Below, piece by piece: positions 34,423 to 43,628 of a stretch of DNA of 64,000 nucleotides. The translations under genes were made by a program, and so were the position numbers. Location: the NCBI GenBank assembly GCA_041583135.1, contig JBFHGJ010000004.1:1-64000 (forward strand), read 5' to 3'. This DNA comes from JABSOG01 sp041583135 (lineage in GTDB: Bacteria > Pseudomonadota > Gammaproteobacteria > Enterobacterales > Alteromonadaceae). The stretch's first letter is position 1. The number at the start of each line of letters is the position of its first letter. The notes beneath the pieces are model-generated. The model ran no database searches and was not told the DNA's origin. It saw only the letters and a list, made by a program, of their open reading frames with translations.

Positions 34423-36279
34423 ATGCGCACAAACATTGCCCCATCTGATAAAAAAGCCCCCTTCAAACGTTCTCTTTTGTTGCTGTCGATGCTCATCGCC
34501 GTGAATGGTTGTCAACAAACACCACCCCCCCATGCGAGCCAAAAGCCCGAAGCGACCGCCGCCGTGACCTTGAAAAATCCATCGCAACTGCAACTTGAGC
34601 AGTTGATGAGTGAGATCTGGCAACACCGTCAGCGCAACGAACCGATAGGTGCCAGCTACAATGGCGATTATCGTTACAATCACCTGTTGCCCGACTTATC
34701 ACCGCAAGCATTGGCACTTTACGACCAGCAGCTCAAAGCCTATCGCAGCGAACTCCAACAAATAGAACGTGCTGAGCTAAGCAACAAAGATATCATCAAC
34801 CTGGATATTCTACTCAGGCAAATCAACGACAGAATCGACCGATATCATTATCATGCTCAGCAAACGCCATTGACCGCCGAGTCTGGCTTTCATGCCTCTA
34901 TGGCATTTTTACCCAGTGTCATGCCATTTAAAAAAGCACAAGATTTTGAAGATTACATTCGTCGTCTTGAGGCCCTGCCACGTTATTTCGAGCAAAACAT
35001 CTATTGGATGAAACAAGGCATTGAAGCGGGCAACACCCTACCTAAGGCAGTGCTTTCAGGCTACGAGCAAGGTATTTCGAGCTTTATTGTCGATGACGCC
35101 AAACAAAGTTTATTCTACAAGCCTGTCAGTGGCGAAGCGCCGGTCGGCATCGATGCTGCGCAATATACCCAGATTCAGCAACGTGTCGAACGGGCGATCA
35201 GCGAAAAAGTCATCCCAGCCTACCAAGGCTACTTTGACTTTATGGTCAAACAATACATCCCTAGTGCCAGAGACACCATCGGCGTAGCAGATACCCCAAA
35301 TGGTACTGAATATTATGCCAACCGCGCCAAATACTACACCACAACCGATATGACCCCGGAGCAGATCCACCAGCTGGGACTCAAAGAAGTCAAACGTATC
35401 CGTGGTGAAATGTCACAGATCATCAAATCACTCAATTTTGACGGCAGTTTTGCCGACTTCGTTGCCTTTTTACGCACCGACCCGCAATTTTACGCCAAAA
35501 CGCCAGAGGCATTACTCAAACAAGCCGCCTATATCGCCAAGCAAATGGACGCCAAGCTGCCGTCATTATTCAAAACCTTGCCGCGCCAACCCTATGGCGT
35601 TGCCCCGGTGCCCGACCACTTGGCGCCAAAATACACGACCGGTCGCTATGTTGGTTCTAGCAGAGACGATCAGCCCGGATACTATTGGGTTAACACCTAC
35701 AGCCTAGACAAAAGACCACTATATGTACTAGAAGCACTGACTTTACATGAAGCCGTTCCGGGCCATCACCTGCAAAATGCGCTAAATAGAGAAATGACCG
35801 ATGTGCCGCCCCACCGTCAGTACTCGTACATTTCCGCCTTCGGTGAAGGTTGGGGGCTCTATTCCGAATATTTAGGGCTTGAAGCCGGTTTCTATCAAGA
35901 CCCCTACAGCGACTTTGGCCGTCTCACCTATGAAATGTGGCGCGCTTGCCGTTTGGTCGTCGATACCGGGATGCATGTAATGGGCTGGAGCCGAGACAAA
36001 GCGATTGATTTTCTTGCCAGTAACACAGCCCTATCGACCCATAATGTAAGAACTGAAATCGACCGTTACATCACCTGGCCGGGACAAGCCCTGTCGTACA
36101 AAATGGGCGAGTTGACCATCAAACGATTGCGTAAAGAAGCTGAAACGGCGCTAAAAGAGAACTTTGACCTTCGTCAATTCCATGATGAAGTGCTGAAAAA
36201 CGGCTCCGTCCCCCTTAATGTGTTGGAGCAGCAAATCAGAGCGTATATCGAAAGCACATTGGCACAAAAAAGCCAATAA
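34423..36279 (+). CDS. DUF885 family lipoprotein, probable metallo-hydrolase
   Basis: A 618-residue exported protein. The signal ends in a lipobox (AVNGC, C30), so it should be lipid-anchored. The conserved family motif HEAVPGHHLQ (about 445-454) and the downstream E/W-rich segment FGEGWGLYSEYLGLEAGFY resemble zinc-peptidase sites; DUF885 proteins are distantly related to M3/M32-like metallopeptidases, but few have known activity. It is monocistronic, divergent from the diguanylate cyclase, with a GC-rich hairpin at its end. Confidence 0.88.
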   Translation: MRTNIAPSDKKAPFKRSLLLLSMLIAVNGCQQTPPPHASQKPEATAAVTLKNPSQLQLEQLMSEIWQHRQRNEPIGASYNGDYRYNHLLPDLSPQALALYDQQLKAYRSELQQIERAELSNKDIINLDILLRQINDRIDRYHYHAQQTPLTAESGFHASMAFLPSVMPFKKAQDFEDYIRRLEALPRYFEQNIYWMKQGIEAGNTLPKAVLSGYEQGISSFIVDDAKQSLFYKPVSGEAPVGIDAAQYTQIQQRVERAISEKVIPAYQGYFDFMVKQYIPSARDTIGVADTPNGTEYYANRAKYYTTTDMTPEQIHQLGLKEVKRIRGEMSQIIKSLNFDGSFADFVAFLRTDPQFYAKTPEALLKQAAYIAKQMDAKLPSLFKTLPRQPYGVAPVPDHLAPKYTTGRYVGSSRDDQPGYYWVNTYSLDKRPLYVLEALTLHEAVPGHHLQNALNREMTDVPPHRQYSYISAFGEGWGLYSEYLGLEAGFYQDPYSDFGRLTYEMWRACRLVVDTGMHVMGWSRDKAIDFLASNTALSTHNVRTEIDRYITWPGQALSYKMGELTIKRLRKEAETALKENFDLRQFHDEVLKNGSVPLNVLEQQIRAYIESTLAQKSQ

Positions 36280-36300
36280 CCTTATTTTGCGCCAAGGGAT

Positions 36301-36324
36301 GTTGCTGCGCTTTCGCGCAGCAAC
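36301..36324. terminator. Terminator-like hairpin between convergent genes
   Basis: GTTGCTGCGC-tttc-GCGCAGCAAC is a perfect 10-bp stem with a 4-base loop, eight bases before the end of the leftward flavodoxin gene. No T run flanks it, so Rho-independent activity is uncertain, but placement is typical. Confidence 0.65.
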
Positions 36325-36331
36325 GGCGAAA

Positions 36332-36781
36332 CTACAACATCAAAGCCCACTGTCGCGCCCAAGGTAGCGCGGCATCTTCCGGCTGCAAAGTCTCACAGGC
36401 ATCGATCTCCAGCCTTTCGCCAACCTTAGTTGCCTGACATTCGGCAAACAACTCGTCGAACTGCCTGCCGCCACCACAAAACGTATCTCCGTAACTGCTG
36501 TCACCAAGCGCAATGACGCCATATTTGCGTCCGGTCAACATCGGCAATTGATCGCGCAACTGATGAAAAAATGGGGCCACATTGTCGGGTAAATCACCCA
36601 TGCCGGTAGTCGAGCAAACAATAAGATAGGTATCGATGGCATCATCTGTCACCATTTCCACCGTCGGCGCTTCACTAAGCACAACCTGATGTCCTTGGTC
36701 TTGGAGTTGTTCTTGCACCTGCTCAGCCACGTATTGCGCGCCGCCGTATACAGAGCCTGCGATGATCAGAATATTCGCCAT
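36332..36781 (-). CDS. yqcA: Flavodoxin, YqcA family
   Basis: A 149-residue FMN-binding electron carrier. The phosphate-binding loop GSVYGGAQYVAE (8-19), the CSTTGMGDLPDN loop and LGDSSYGDTFCGGG contact FMN. Length and sequence match E. coli YqcA, whose gene is likewise beside truC; the exact redox partner is not known. Confidence 0.93.
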   Translation of the reverse strand: MANILIIAGSVYGGAQYVAEQVQEQLQDQGHQVVLSEAPTVEMVTDDAIDTYLIVCSTTGMGDLPDNVAPFFHQLRDQLPMLTGRKYGVIALGDSSYGDTFCGGGRQFDELFAECQATKVGERLEIDACETLQPEDAALPWARQWALML

Positions 36782-36792
36782 TATGATTCCTT

Positions 36793-37524
36793 CTATTGTC
36801 TATTGTGTTGATATCCGAGCTGCTCAAACACCGCCAACCAAGCAGAGTCAAAGCCCGCATCGATTGTGATTCTATCCCCTGTCAATGGCTGTGGCAACGT
36901 CAAAGTGGTCGCCCGCAGCATCAGTTGCCGCAAGCCAAAGTGATCGAAAAAAAACGCATTTTGTTTACCATCGCCATGAGTGGTGTCACCTAATATCGGG
37001 TGGCGGATATGAGCCATATGGCGGCGTAACTGATGTTTGCGCCCGGTCGCTGGTTGCAGCTTTACCAAGGCGTAACGCACCGATTGATAGCGGCCGACAG
37101 CATAAGGCAATTCAAAACGAGCGACCGTGTGGTAGTGGGTAACCGCTTCTTGCGCCGCCTTATCCTGTTGCGCTTTGCCATCGGTGGTCTTATCCAAGAT
37201 CTCTTTGAGCGGATAATCGATAACCTCACTGTCGATAGTATGGCCACGAACCAAGGCATAATAGCTTTTCTCCATCGCTTTGGCTTGCAACGATTGAGAT
37301 AAAATCCGCGCAATATCGCTACTCAGTGCAAATAGCAAAACCCCCGAAGTCGGTCTGTCTAAGCGGTGGATGGGGTATACATGTTGACCGATTTGATCTC
37401 TTAGCATTTGCATCGCGAAGCGGGTTTCTCTGCGATCAATCATCGAACGATGCACCAACAACCCGGCCGGTTTGTCAATCGCCACCATATGGTCATCTTG
37501 ATATAAGATCTTAAGTTCGCTCAT
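36793..37524 (-). CDS. truC: tRNA pseudouridine(65) synthase
   Basis: A 243-residue RluA-family pseudouridine synthase modifying position 65 of tRNA-Ile and tRNA-Asp. The catalytic aspartate lies in HRLDRPTSGVLLFAL. The ATG at 37524 is taken as start; a TTG one codon earlier is in frame. The gene pair truC-yqcA is conserved with enterobacteria, but yqcC is absent here. Confidence 0.95.
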   Translation of the reverse strand: MSELKILYQDDHMVAIDKPAGLLVHRSMIDRRETRFAMQMLRDQIGQHVYPIHRLDRPTSGVLLFALSSDIARILSQSLQAKAMEKSYYALVRGHTIDSEVIDYPLKEILDKTTDGKAQQDKAAQEAVTHYHTVARFELPYAVGRYQSVRYALVKLQPATGRKHQLRRHMAHIRHPILGDTTHGDGKQNAFFFDHFGLRQLMLRATTLTLPQPLTGDRITIDAGFDSAWLAVFEQLGYQHNRQ

Positions 37525-37633
37525 CAACGGCTCTACTGCATAAGATAAAAACCGCTATTATCCTCCCGTCATTGTCGATAGCAAGGGATCACTATATAAT
37601 TCCCATTCGTTTTTACCCAGCAGTTGAGAGATC

Positions 37634-38674
37634 ATGAGCACAGCACTGTCCACCATCTACCAGTTACTAGAATCAACCGACACCCAATACCGCGTGTTCG
37701 ATATGGGTCGGCGCGTGCAAAAGCTCTCAAAAGACACCTTCAAAGCGTTTGAAGATGCCACCATCCCCTACCCGGCCCCACTGCAACAAAAAGCTTGGCT
37801 GGCCATTCTGTTTTGGGATAAAAACCGCTCAGAGCAACATTATTTATGGTTTTTGAGCTTTGCCTTAGATGAACAGGGCAAGCTGATCCAAGCGACCCGT
37901 AATCATTTTATCGCGATGGTAATTGAGGTCCTAGGCACCACGCTCACCGGCAACGGCGATAAGCAAACCCAGCTCGACAACAACCCCTATACCTTCAAGC
38001 CTGATCAAAACAAGTTGGCGATGCTCAATGCCCAAATAAAAAGCCAAATGAATCAAAATGCTTCGGTCTATTACGAACATGCTCAAAATTATCTGCGTGC
38101 TCTGATGGGCTGGAACGACTGGCAAGGCGTCGGCCTACAAGGGTTGGCCGATTTTGCCGTCCGGCTACAAAGCGACAACAACCAAACCACGCTCATTAAG
38201 GCACTTCCGAACTTGCCCCCAGAGGTGGCCAACCCGATGCTTAGCTTACTTGAACACATCGCCATCGAAGCGCCATTGGCCGAGGCGATACTGCATCGGG
38301 GCGAAAAGGCCATAGCGGCACAAGATAAAAACGCTCTGGTTCAGTCTCTAAGAGCCATTTCTCATAGTAAAGCAAGCGGCATGCGCACCCAGTTGCTGCA
38401 ATTGACGCTACAAAGCGCCTTGGCACTTGAGGCCGATATCCTGATCGTCATTGCCGCCAGGCTATGGCTTGATCTAGCAGATGAAACCTTGCGGTTGGCC
38501 TATTTAGAAAAGCTCGCCGCAGCCGGTGAAGACCATCAGTTGTTTATTGGTCTGGTCAGCGATCTGGTGGCGATCCCTGCCATTCGCCAACAAATGCTGA
38601 GCAGCTTTCGCTCGACTGAGCGTTCTGACACATTGGCCAGCGCCATCGGCCAGCTATTTTCAAGGGAACAATAA
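37634..38674 (+). CDS. DUF3549 family protein
   Basis: A 346-residue cytoplasmic, mostly helical protein without recognised catalytic motifs. It matches the DUF3549 family found beside truC and DUF3301 genes in Vibrio and Shewanella relatives. The C-terminal half (about 190-346) looks like helical repeats. Its stop overlaps the next start by one base (TAATG), so the two are probably made together. Function unknown. Confidence 0.85.
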   Translation: MSTALSTIYQLLESTDTQYRVFDMGRRVQKLSKDTFKAFEDATIPYPAPLQQKAWLAILFWDKNRSEQHYLWFLSFALDEQGKLIQATRNHFIAMVIEVLGTTLTGNGDKQTQLDNNPYTFKPDQNKLAMLNAQIKSQMNQNASVYYEHAQNYLRALMGWNDWQGVGLQGLADFAVRLQSDNNQTTLIKALPNLPPEVANPMLSLLEHIAIEAPLAEAILHRGEKAIAAQDKNALVQSLRAISHSKASGMRTQLLQLTLQSALALEADILIVIAARLWLDLADETLRLAYLEKLAAAGEDHQLFIGLVSDLVAIPAIRQQMLSSFRSTERSDTLASAIGQLFSREQ

Positions 38675-38982
38675 TGGATCTGACGACCATTTGGTTAGGC
38701 CTAGGCGTCTTTTGCATCGGTTGGCATTTTTACTACCAACGTCAGTTGGCAGAGGCGGCCAGAAGTCATGCCCATAAATACTGTGAACAACAAGGGATCC
38801 AGTTTATTTCCATCGCCAAAATAAGCTCTGGCCTGATGATGGTTCCGGGCAAAGGCGTGCGCTGGAAAAACCGCTACCTGTTTGAATTTAGCGGCGATGG
38901 TCAGAGCAAATACGAAGGCACCTTGACGCTTTTGGGCAATCAGGTGCAAACCATCGAGACACCGGTATATAAGGTCAACTAA
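38674..38982 (+). CDS. DUF3301 family small membrane protein
   Basis: A 102-residue protein with one N-terminal membrane segment (about 4-20) and a compact cytoplasmic part (RNRYLFEFSGDG-like strands). It matches DUF3301, the usual partner of DUF3549. Its stop overlaps the end of the convergent acetyltransferase gene by four bases. Function unknown. Confidence 0.85.
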   Translation: MDLTTIWLGLGVFCIGWHFYYQRQLAEAARSHAHKYCEQQGIQFISIAKISSGLMMVPGKGVRWKNRYLFEFSGDGQSKYEGTLTLLGNQVQTIETPVYKVN

Positions 38983-39656
38983 GGTGCGCTCAAAGGGGAA
39001 TGACGAAACAGTAGTTTACCTTTTACATAACCAACAGACAGCTCGCTGACATACTCATAATCAAAGCTTTTGAAAAACGCCAAATACTTATCTAAGGTCA
39101 CATATACCGCCATACCGGCCGAGCGTGGATCTGACTCGACCAAATCATCAACCGTCTGAATTAAACGATTGCCCAAGCCGTTTTGCTGATGATTGGGATG
39201 AATGGCCAAAAAGGCGATGGTGTGATAGCGTTCAAAACCAAGCGCTTTGCGGATCTTTTCTTCTTTGCTGATCAATTGTTTAGAACTGACAAATCCGGCG
39301 GTCATCAACATTTTAAGACGCCAATGCCACACCCGCCCGACACTCAAGCCAAAATGCGGTGAGATCACGCAGGCAACCCCCATCAATTGGTGGCCGACAA
39401 ACAGACCTATCACCGACTCACCACTTTGCCAAAAGACCTTGACCTCCTCAAAAATCGCGGCTTTGAGTCTTTTATCATAGTCCGGTCTATCGGCTTTGAA
39501 GATCTCCATAAACAAGGGATCATCATAGTAAGAGTGATACAACAAAGCGGCAGCCGAGCGTAAGTTCTTACTACCGACTGGCTTAATTTCCATCTGTTGT
39601 GAACGTGAGGGCATTTCATGCGATACGGCTTGTTGCAATAGGGCTTCTTGCAGCAT
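38979..39656 (-). CDS. GNAT-family N-acetyltransferase
   Basis: A 225-residue protein with the GNAT fold. Motif A is FLAIHPNHQQNGLGNRLIQTVDD, read in parts as AIHPNHQ and GLGNRL, where acetyl-CoA pyrophosphate binds. A leading segment of about 20 residues is extra; an internal methionine at residue 15 is an alternative start. The substrate cannot be predicted. Confidence 0.88.
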   Translation of the reverse strand: MLQEALLQQAVSHEMPSRSQQMEIKPVGSKNLRSAAALLYHSYYDDPLFMEIFKADRPDYDKRLKAAIFEEVKVFWQSGESVIGLFVGHQLMGVACVISPHFGLSVGRVWHWRLKMLMTAGFVSSKQLISKEEKIRKALGFERYHTIAFLAIHPNHQQNGLGNRLIQTVDDLVESDPRSAGMAVYVTLDKYLAFFKSFDYEYVSELSVGYVKGKLLFRHSPLSAP

Positions 39657-39794
39657 AAAGTTCTCTTAGCAGTCGCTTCGGTTTTGTCTCAATCAGCTTA
39701 ATCGACATTGCCGCAAATGCAAGCAGCCCAACCCGCAACAATCTAGTGAAAAAAGGGACTTCAATGTCACAATTTCACATAGACGATTGATCTA

Positions 39795-39889
39795 TATAAT
39801 GAAATCAAGGAGTAAATAAAATGTAAAAAAGTGCGTAACAAATCTCATTGCAATCCCATCAAGATGAGACAAACAGGTGAAATCCCTGT
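39795..39889 (+). promoter_or_regulatory. Leader with a start-stop (ATG-TAA) mini-ORF and a small hairpin
   Basis: TATAAT at 39795-39800 is a good -10 element without a clear -35. AAGGAG (39807-39812) is followed eight bases later by ATG directly followed by TAA (39821-39826), a minimal ORF. ACAGG-tgaaatc-CCTGT (39873-39889) forms a hairpin whose GGTGAAATCC resembles part of the cobalamin riboswitch core, but the rest of that fold is not seen. The next gene starts at 39941. Confidence 0.35.
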
Positions 39890-39940
39890 GCCGCCAAGCT
39901 ACAATCTCTGGCAACTGCAATCACCCGGCAAAGACCAACT

Positions 39941-40252
39941 ATGCAACAACAGATCTTTCAAATCGCCTATCAGTTAAGCGCCGAAGGTAAGACCCCAAGC
40001 GTCGCTTTGATCAAAGCCAGATTATCAACACCTGTCGCGCTACCGGTTGTTATTCAAGCGCTACAAAAATGGAAGGCATCGCCGCAACTCGGCAAACCGA
40101 CAGAGCAAACATCGCAAACGCAACACTCGCCAAGCCCTTCATCAACTGAGGAGACAGGCAACATAGATAGCAATATGGCTTCGCGACTTAGTGCCCTAGA
40201 GCACAAAGTCGATAAAATTCTCGCCTTAGTTGAAGCCCTAGCCCACAGATAG
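39941..40252 (+). CDS. Small KfrA-like putative DNA-binding protein
   Basis: A 103-residue protein. Residues about 1-48 (QIAYQLSAEGKTPSVALIKARL) resemble the winged-helix N-terminus of KfrA-type DNA-binding proteins. A Ser/Thr/Gln linker follows and then a short coiled coil (SRLSALEHKVDKILALVEAL) for dimerisation. It overlaps the 3' end of the convergent syd gene by 15 bases. Targets unknown. Confidence 0.7.
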   Translation: MQQQIFQIAYQLSAEGKTPSVALIKARLSTPVALPVVIQALQKWKASPQLGKPTEQTSQTQHSPSPSSTEETGNIDSNMASRLSALEHKVDKILALVEALAHR

Positions 40253-40792
40253 CTGCGCCAAAAACTCGGCCATGGAATCGGCCAATTTCAGATGAGGTTC
40301 GCGGCCGACCGACTCTAGCCATATTTCGCCGTTATCGACCTTGATAGAGATCATTAGGTTTTCATCGTCGGTTAGACCAAAGAAAATCGTTGGCGCCTGC
40401 TTTAAACGCCGTTTCATCAGCACATGGCCAATGATGTTTTGTTGCAAGCGGGCAAAGTCATCATCGTTCCATACTTGTAACAGATACACCGGACCATTGC
40501 TGTGTTTACAGCTCAGCTCACCGGCAAAATAACGGCTGTAAAAGGTTTGAATCGATTCGGGCACAGTCAGGTTCAATGCCGATTCAATATTATCAAAACT
40601 GCCGGGATTGGGGTTTAACACCGGCTGCCAAAATACCATATCACCGGTTTTGAGCGCGTCACTCTCCCCTAACTCGCAAGGCGAGGGCCAATCTTTGTCA
40701 TGTTCCACCTCGGCATAGCCTTGGGTTGTCCCTTGATAGTATTGCTGCCATTGGCTGATGAGCTGATCTAAAGCTTTTGCGGTGTCGTTCAT
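40238..40792 (-). CDS. syd: SecY-interacting protein Syd
   Basis: A 184-residue cytoplasmic protein (E. coli 181) that binds SecY at the membrane. Diagnostic segments are WPSPCELGE, FWQPVLNPN, FYSRYFAGEL and VWNDDDFARLQQNIIGHVLMK in shorter pieces. It is divergent from queF, the same neighbour as in E. coli. Confidence 0.95.
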   Translation of the reverse strand: MNDTAKALDQLISQWQQYYQGTTQGYAEVEHDKDWPSPCELGESDALKTGDMVFWQPVLNPNPGSFDNIESALNLTVPESIQTFYSRYFAGELSCKHSNGPVYLLQVWNDDDFARLQQNIIGHVLMKRRLKQAPTIFFGLTDDENLMISIKVDNGEIWLESVGREPHLKLADSMAEFLAQLSVG

Positions 40793-40878
40793 GATGGTAT
40801 GATACCTGCTGCCTAAAAAGCTGGTAGTCTAAACCAAAATGCCGGCTAATAGTATGACCAGCGGAGATTACAGGTCCT

Positions 40879-41721
40879 ATGACCCTTGATACGCAACTCA
40901 ATGACATGCCACTTGGCAAATCCAGCCAATATGCCGATAAATATGATCCTTCTTTGTTGTACCCTGTGCCACGGGCCCATAACCGCGAGCAGTTGGGATT
41001 AGATTGTGCCGAGCCGATGCCCTTTTTCGGCGAAGACGTCTGGCATGGCTATGAGCTTTCTTGGTTAAACCGCAAGGGTAAGCCTCAAGTGGCCCTCGCG
41101 CGATTTGTGTTTGCCTTCGATTCCGAGAACATCGTCGAGTCGAAATCGTTCAAGCTCTACCTCAACAGTTTTAACCAAACCCAGTTCGATTCGCACGAGC
41201 AGGTCAAGTCTGTGCTGGCAAAAGATCTCAGTCAGTGCGCCAAAGGCCGGGTAGATGTGCAACTGTTCGGCCCCAATCTGGTCGAATACTTTACCCCAAC
41301 CGGCTTACCCGGTATTTGCATTGACGACTTGGACATCAGCATAGATCAATACGACCTTGACCCGAGCTTGCTGGAAAATGCCTTTGACGGTAATGAAATT
41401 GTTGAACAAACGCTCCACAGTCACTTGCTCAAGTCGAACTGCCTTATTACCAATCAGCCCGATTGGGCCAGTGTGATGATCCGATATCGCGGCCGCAAGA
41501 TCTCACAAGCGGCGTTACTGAAATACCTGATCTCCTTTCGCACCCACAATGAATTTCATGAACAATGTGTCGAACGCATCTATACTGATATAGAGCGTTA
41601 TTTAAATCCTGAAAAGTTGACTGTTGTCGCCTATTATACTAGACGTGGTGGGCTGGATATTAATCCTTGCCGTTCCAGCGAAGTCTGCGGTTTTCCAATG
41701 GCAAGGGTTAACCGTCAGTAA
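40879..41721 (+). CDS. queF: NADPH-dependent 7-cyano-7-deazaguanine reductase
   Basis: A 280-residue enzyme of the long (YqgN/QueF type II) form, reducing preQ0 to preQ1 for queuosine in tRNA. The nucleophilic cysteine is in SNCLITNQPDWASV, and the NADPH/substrate region includes SFRTHNEFHEQC. No preQ1 riboswitch was recognised in the 86-base divergent space with syd. Confidence 0.97.
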   Translation: MTLDTQLNDMPLGKSSQYADKYDPSLLYPVPRAHNREQLGLDCAEPMPFFGEDVWHGYELSWLNRKGKPQVALARFVFAFDSENIVESKSFKLYLNSFNQTQFDSHEQVKSVLAKDLSQCAKGRVDVQLFGPNLVEYFTPTGLPGICIDDLDISIDQYDLDPSLLENAFDGNEIVEQTLHSHLLKSNCLITNQPDWASVMIRYRGRKISQAALLKYLISFRTHNEFHEQCVERIYTDIERYLNPEKLTVVAYYTRRGGLDINPCRSSEVCGFPMARVNRQ

Positions 41722-41948
41722 CCAGTAAGTTGAGAATATGTTATCCTCTGGCACGCAGTGCAATAGGATAAACATCGCCTAAATCGACAAAAAGTTGAAA
41801 TAGATCAGGTAGATTCTTTTTTTGTAGATGAATTATCGTTGTTTTTAGGTCATAATCTGGCTAACTTTGCAAATGGTGTCGTTGCTATAAATGCTCAGCT
41901 ACAAGTGCAGCAACGGTAAGCGTAATAATAAGAGGTAAGAGTCCCGTC

Positions 41949-43523
41949 GTGTCTTCAGTTGAGCTGACCAAAGTCAAACAACAACTCTCAGCAGCCATCA
42001 AGGCGCGTAAGCACCTTGAACGCTCATATGAAGCCCAGTTACAGTCCTTAATGCAATTCGTTGCACGTTTATCTAAAGTCTGTAAAGGACTCGACCGCGA
42101 ACTGGACAGCCGCTTGGCCAATTTACGCACGACTTTGCGCAAAAATCCCGATATCGCCAACATCACCCCGTTGATCAACGAGATCTCCGGGCTTTTGATC
42201 CAACACGAAGCCCGTAACGCCACCAACATCAAGTCCACCAAGTCGAGTATCACCACCGCAGGCAAACAACTGCAACGGCAAAAAGGCTTACCACCACAAT
42301 TACGCCGTGAACTCAGGGGCTTGCTGGCCAATGTGGACGATACCCCTTCGTCGATGCATGAGTTTTTGCCGATCCTCGATCGCCTAGTCAATCTCTATTC
42401 CCAAGCGTTTGTCGCCAAACACGACGGCGATAGCGACAACGATGAAGCCGATGACGGCGACAGTGAAGATAATGGCGATAAGGCACTAGGCCAAAAAATA
42501 TCGCTACAACTGATCAACTTGATAAGCGAACTGGCTTTTGAAGGCGAGCACGCCAAACGTATCGACAGTATTCGCCAGTCGTTACTCAACAATGACAGTG
42601 TCTCCCACTTGGTCGATTCCTCGTTGGAGGTGATCAAACTCATTATTTCATCGATGAGTGAAGAACGCGTTTCGGCTCAGCACTTTTTGTTGTCGATTAA
42701 CGAAGCGCTCTCAGGCGTTCACACTGCGGTATTGACCTCACTCGACAAGTCTCGCCGCATCAGCGAAGAAATGGCTGAGCTTGACGATACCATCTCAAGA
42801 CAAATATCCGAGCTATCCTCCAATGCCGTTTCAGCCACCTCGTTGGATGAACTCAAATCCTTGGTCTCAACCAAGCTCAGCGCCATTAACGAAGCAATCC
42901 AAACCAAAGAAAAACTCGAACGCCAAGAAAAATCGGCGCTGCTCGATAGCCTAAGTGTGATGGAAAACCGTTTATCCGACGTTGAAAAAGAAGCCGACCT
43001 ATACAAAAAACATCTGGCCGACCAGAAATTCAAGAGTCTGCAAGATACCCTGACCAAGCTGCCTAACCGCGCCGCCTTTGATGAGCGCATGGACATTGAG
43101 TTTAAGCGTTGGCAGCGTTACGGTTTTCATCTATGTATGGCGGTGGTCGATATCGACTTTTTCAAACGCATCAACGACAGCTATGGTCACAGTGCCGGCG
43201 ATAAAACCCTTAGAGTGATCGCCTCGGCGCTGAAAAAATCCTTGCGTACCACCGACTTCATCGCCAGATTTGGCGGTGAAGAATTTGTGATCTTGCTGCC
43301 AGAATCGCAGCTCAAAGACATGGAAAAACCACTCAATAAAATTCGTGAAAGCGTCAAGCGCATTCCATTTAAGTTTAAAAACAAAGATGTCACCATCAGC
43401 ATTTCTATCGGCGTTACCGCCTTTAGAGAAGGAGACAATCCGCTCACCGCATTTGACCGTGCCGATGGCGCCTTGTACGAGGCAAAAAACAGCGGTCGCG
43501 ATAGAGTGATTTTACGAGAATAA
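41949..43523 (+). CDS. GGDEF diguanylate cyclase with long coiled-coil N-terminus
   Basis: A 524-residue soluble cyclase. Catalytic GGEEF lies in IARFGGEEFVILLPE, and the allosteric inhibitory site RTTD (RxxD) is correctly placed five residues earlier, so c-di-GMP should inhibit it. The N-terminal 350 residues are helical, with an acidic linker DGDSDNDEADDGDSEDNGD around 160-178 and long coiled coils after residue 240; no membrane segment. The start is GTG at 41949 with AGAGGTAAGAG upstream. The large helical region may place the enzyme at a protein partner. Signal unknown. Confidence 0.93.
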   Translation: MSSVELTKVKQQLSAAIKARKHLERSYEAQLQSLMQFVARLSKVCKGLDRELDSRLANLRTTLRKNPDIANITPLINEISGLLIQHEARNATNIKSTKSSITTAGKQLQRQKGLPPQLRRELRGLLANVDDTPSSMHEFLPILDRLVNLYSQAFVAKHDGDSDNDEADDGDSEDNGDKALGQKISLQLINLISELAFEGEHAKRIDSIRQSLLNNDSVSHLVDSSLEVIKLIISSMSEERVSAQHFLLSINEALSGVHTAVLTSLDKSRRISEEMAELDDTISRQISELSSNAVSATSLDELKSLVSTKLSAINEAIQTKEKLERQEKSALLDSLSVMENRLSDVEKEADLYKKHLADQKFKSLQDTLTKLPNRAAFDERMDIEFKRWQRYGFHLCMAVVDIDFFKRINDSYGHSAGDKTLRVIASALKKSLRTTDFIARFGGEEFVILLPESQLKDMEKPLNKIRESVKRIPFKFKNKDVTISISIGVTAFREGDNPLTAFDRADGALYEAKNSGRDRVILRE

Positions 43524-43543
43524 TTCAAAAACCTTCAAAAATG

Positions 43544-43565
43544 CTCTATATTCAAAGATATAGAG
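43544..43565. other. AT-rich stem-loop between the cyclase gene and ppnN
   Basis: CTCTATAT-tcaaag-ATATAGAG is a perfect 8-bp inverted repeat 20 bases after the cyclase stop. GGG-tttta-CCC follows near 43578. It may process or weakly terminate the transcript, or be an operator for ppnN. Confidence 0.4.
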
Positions 43566-43628
43566 TCAGAGGATAGGGTTTTACCCGACACAAAAATAAA
43601 ACCTCCCTCATCATAGAAGGAAATAACG

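Noticed and set aside
39873..39940. Cobalamin riboswitch
   Set aside because: Only GGTGAAATCC matches; the upstream and downstream conserved boxes are missing and the next gene has no cobalamin link.
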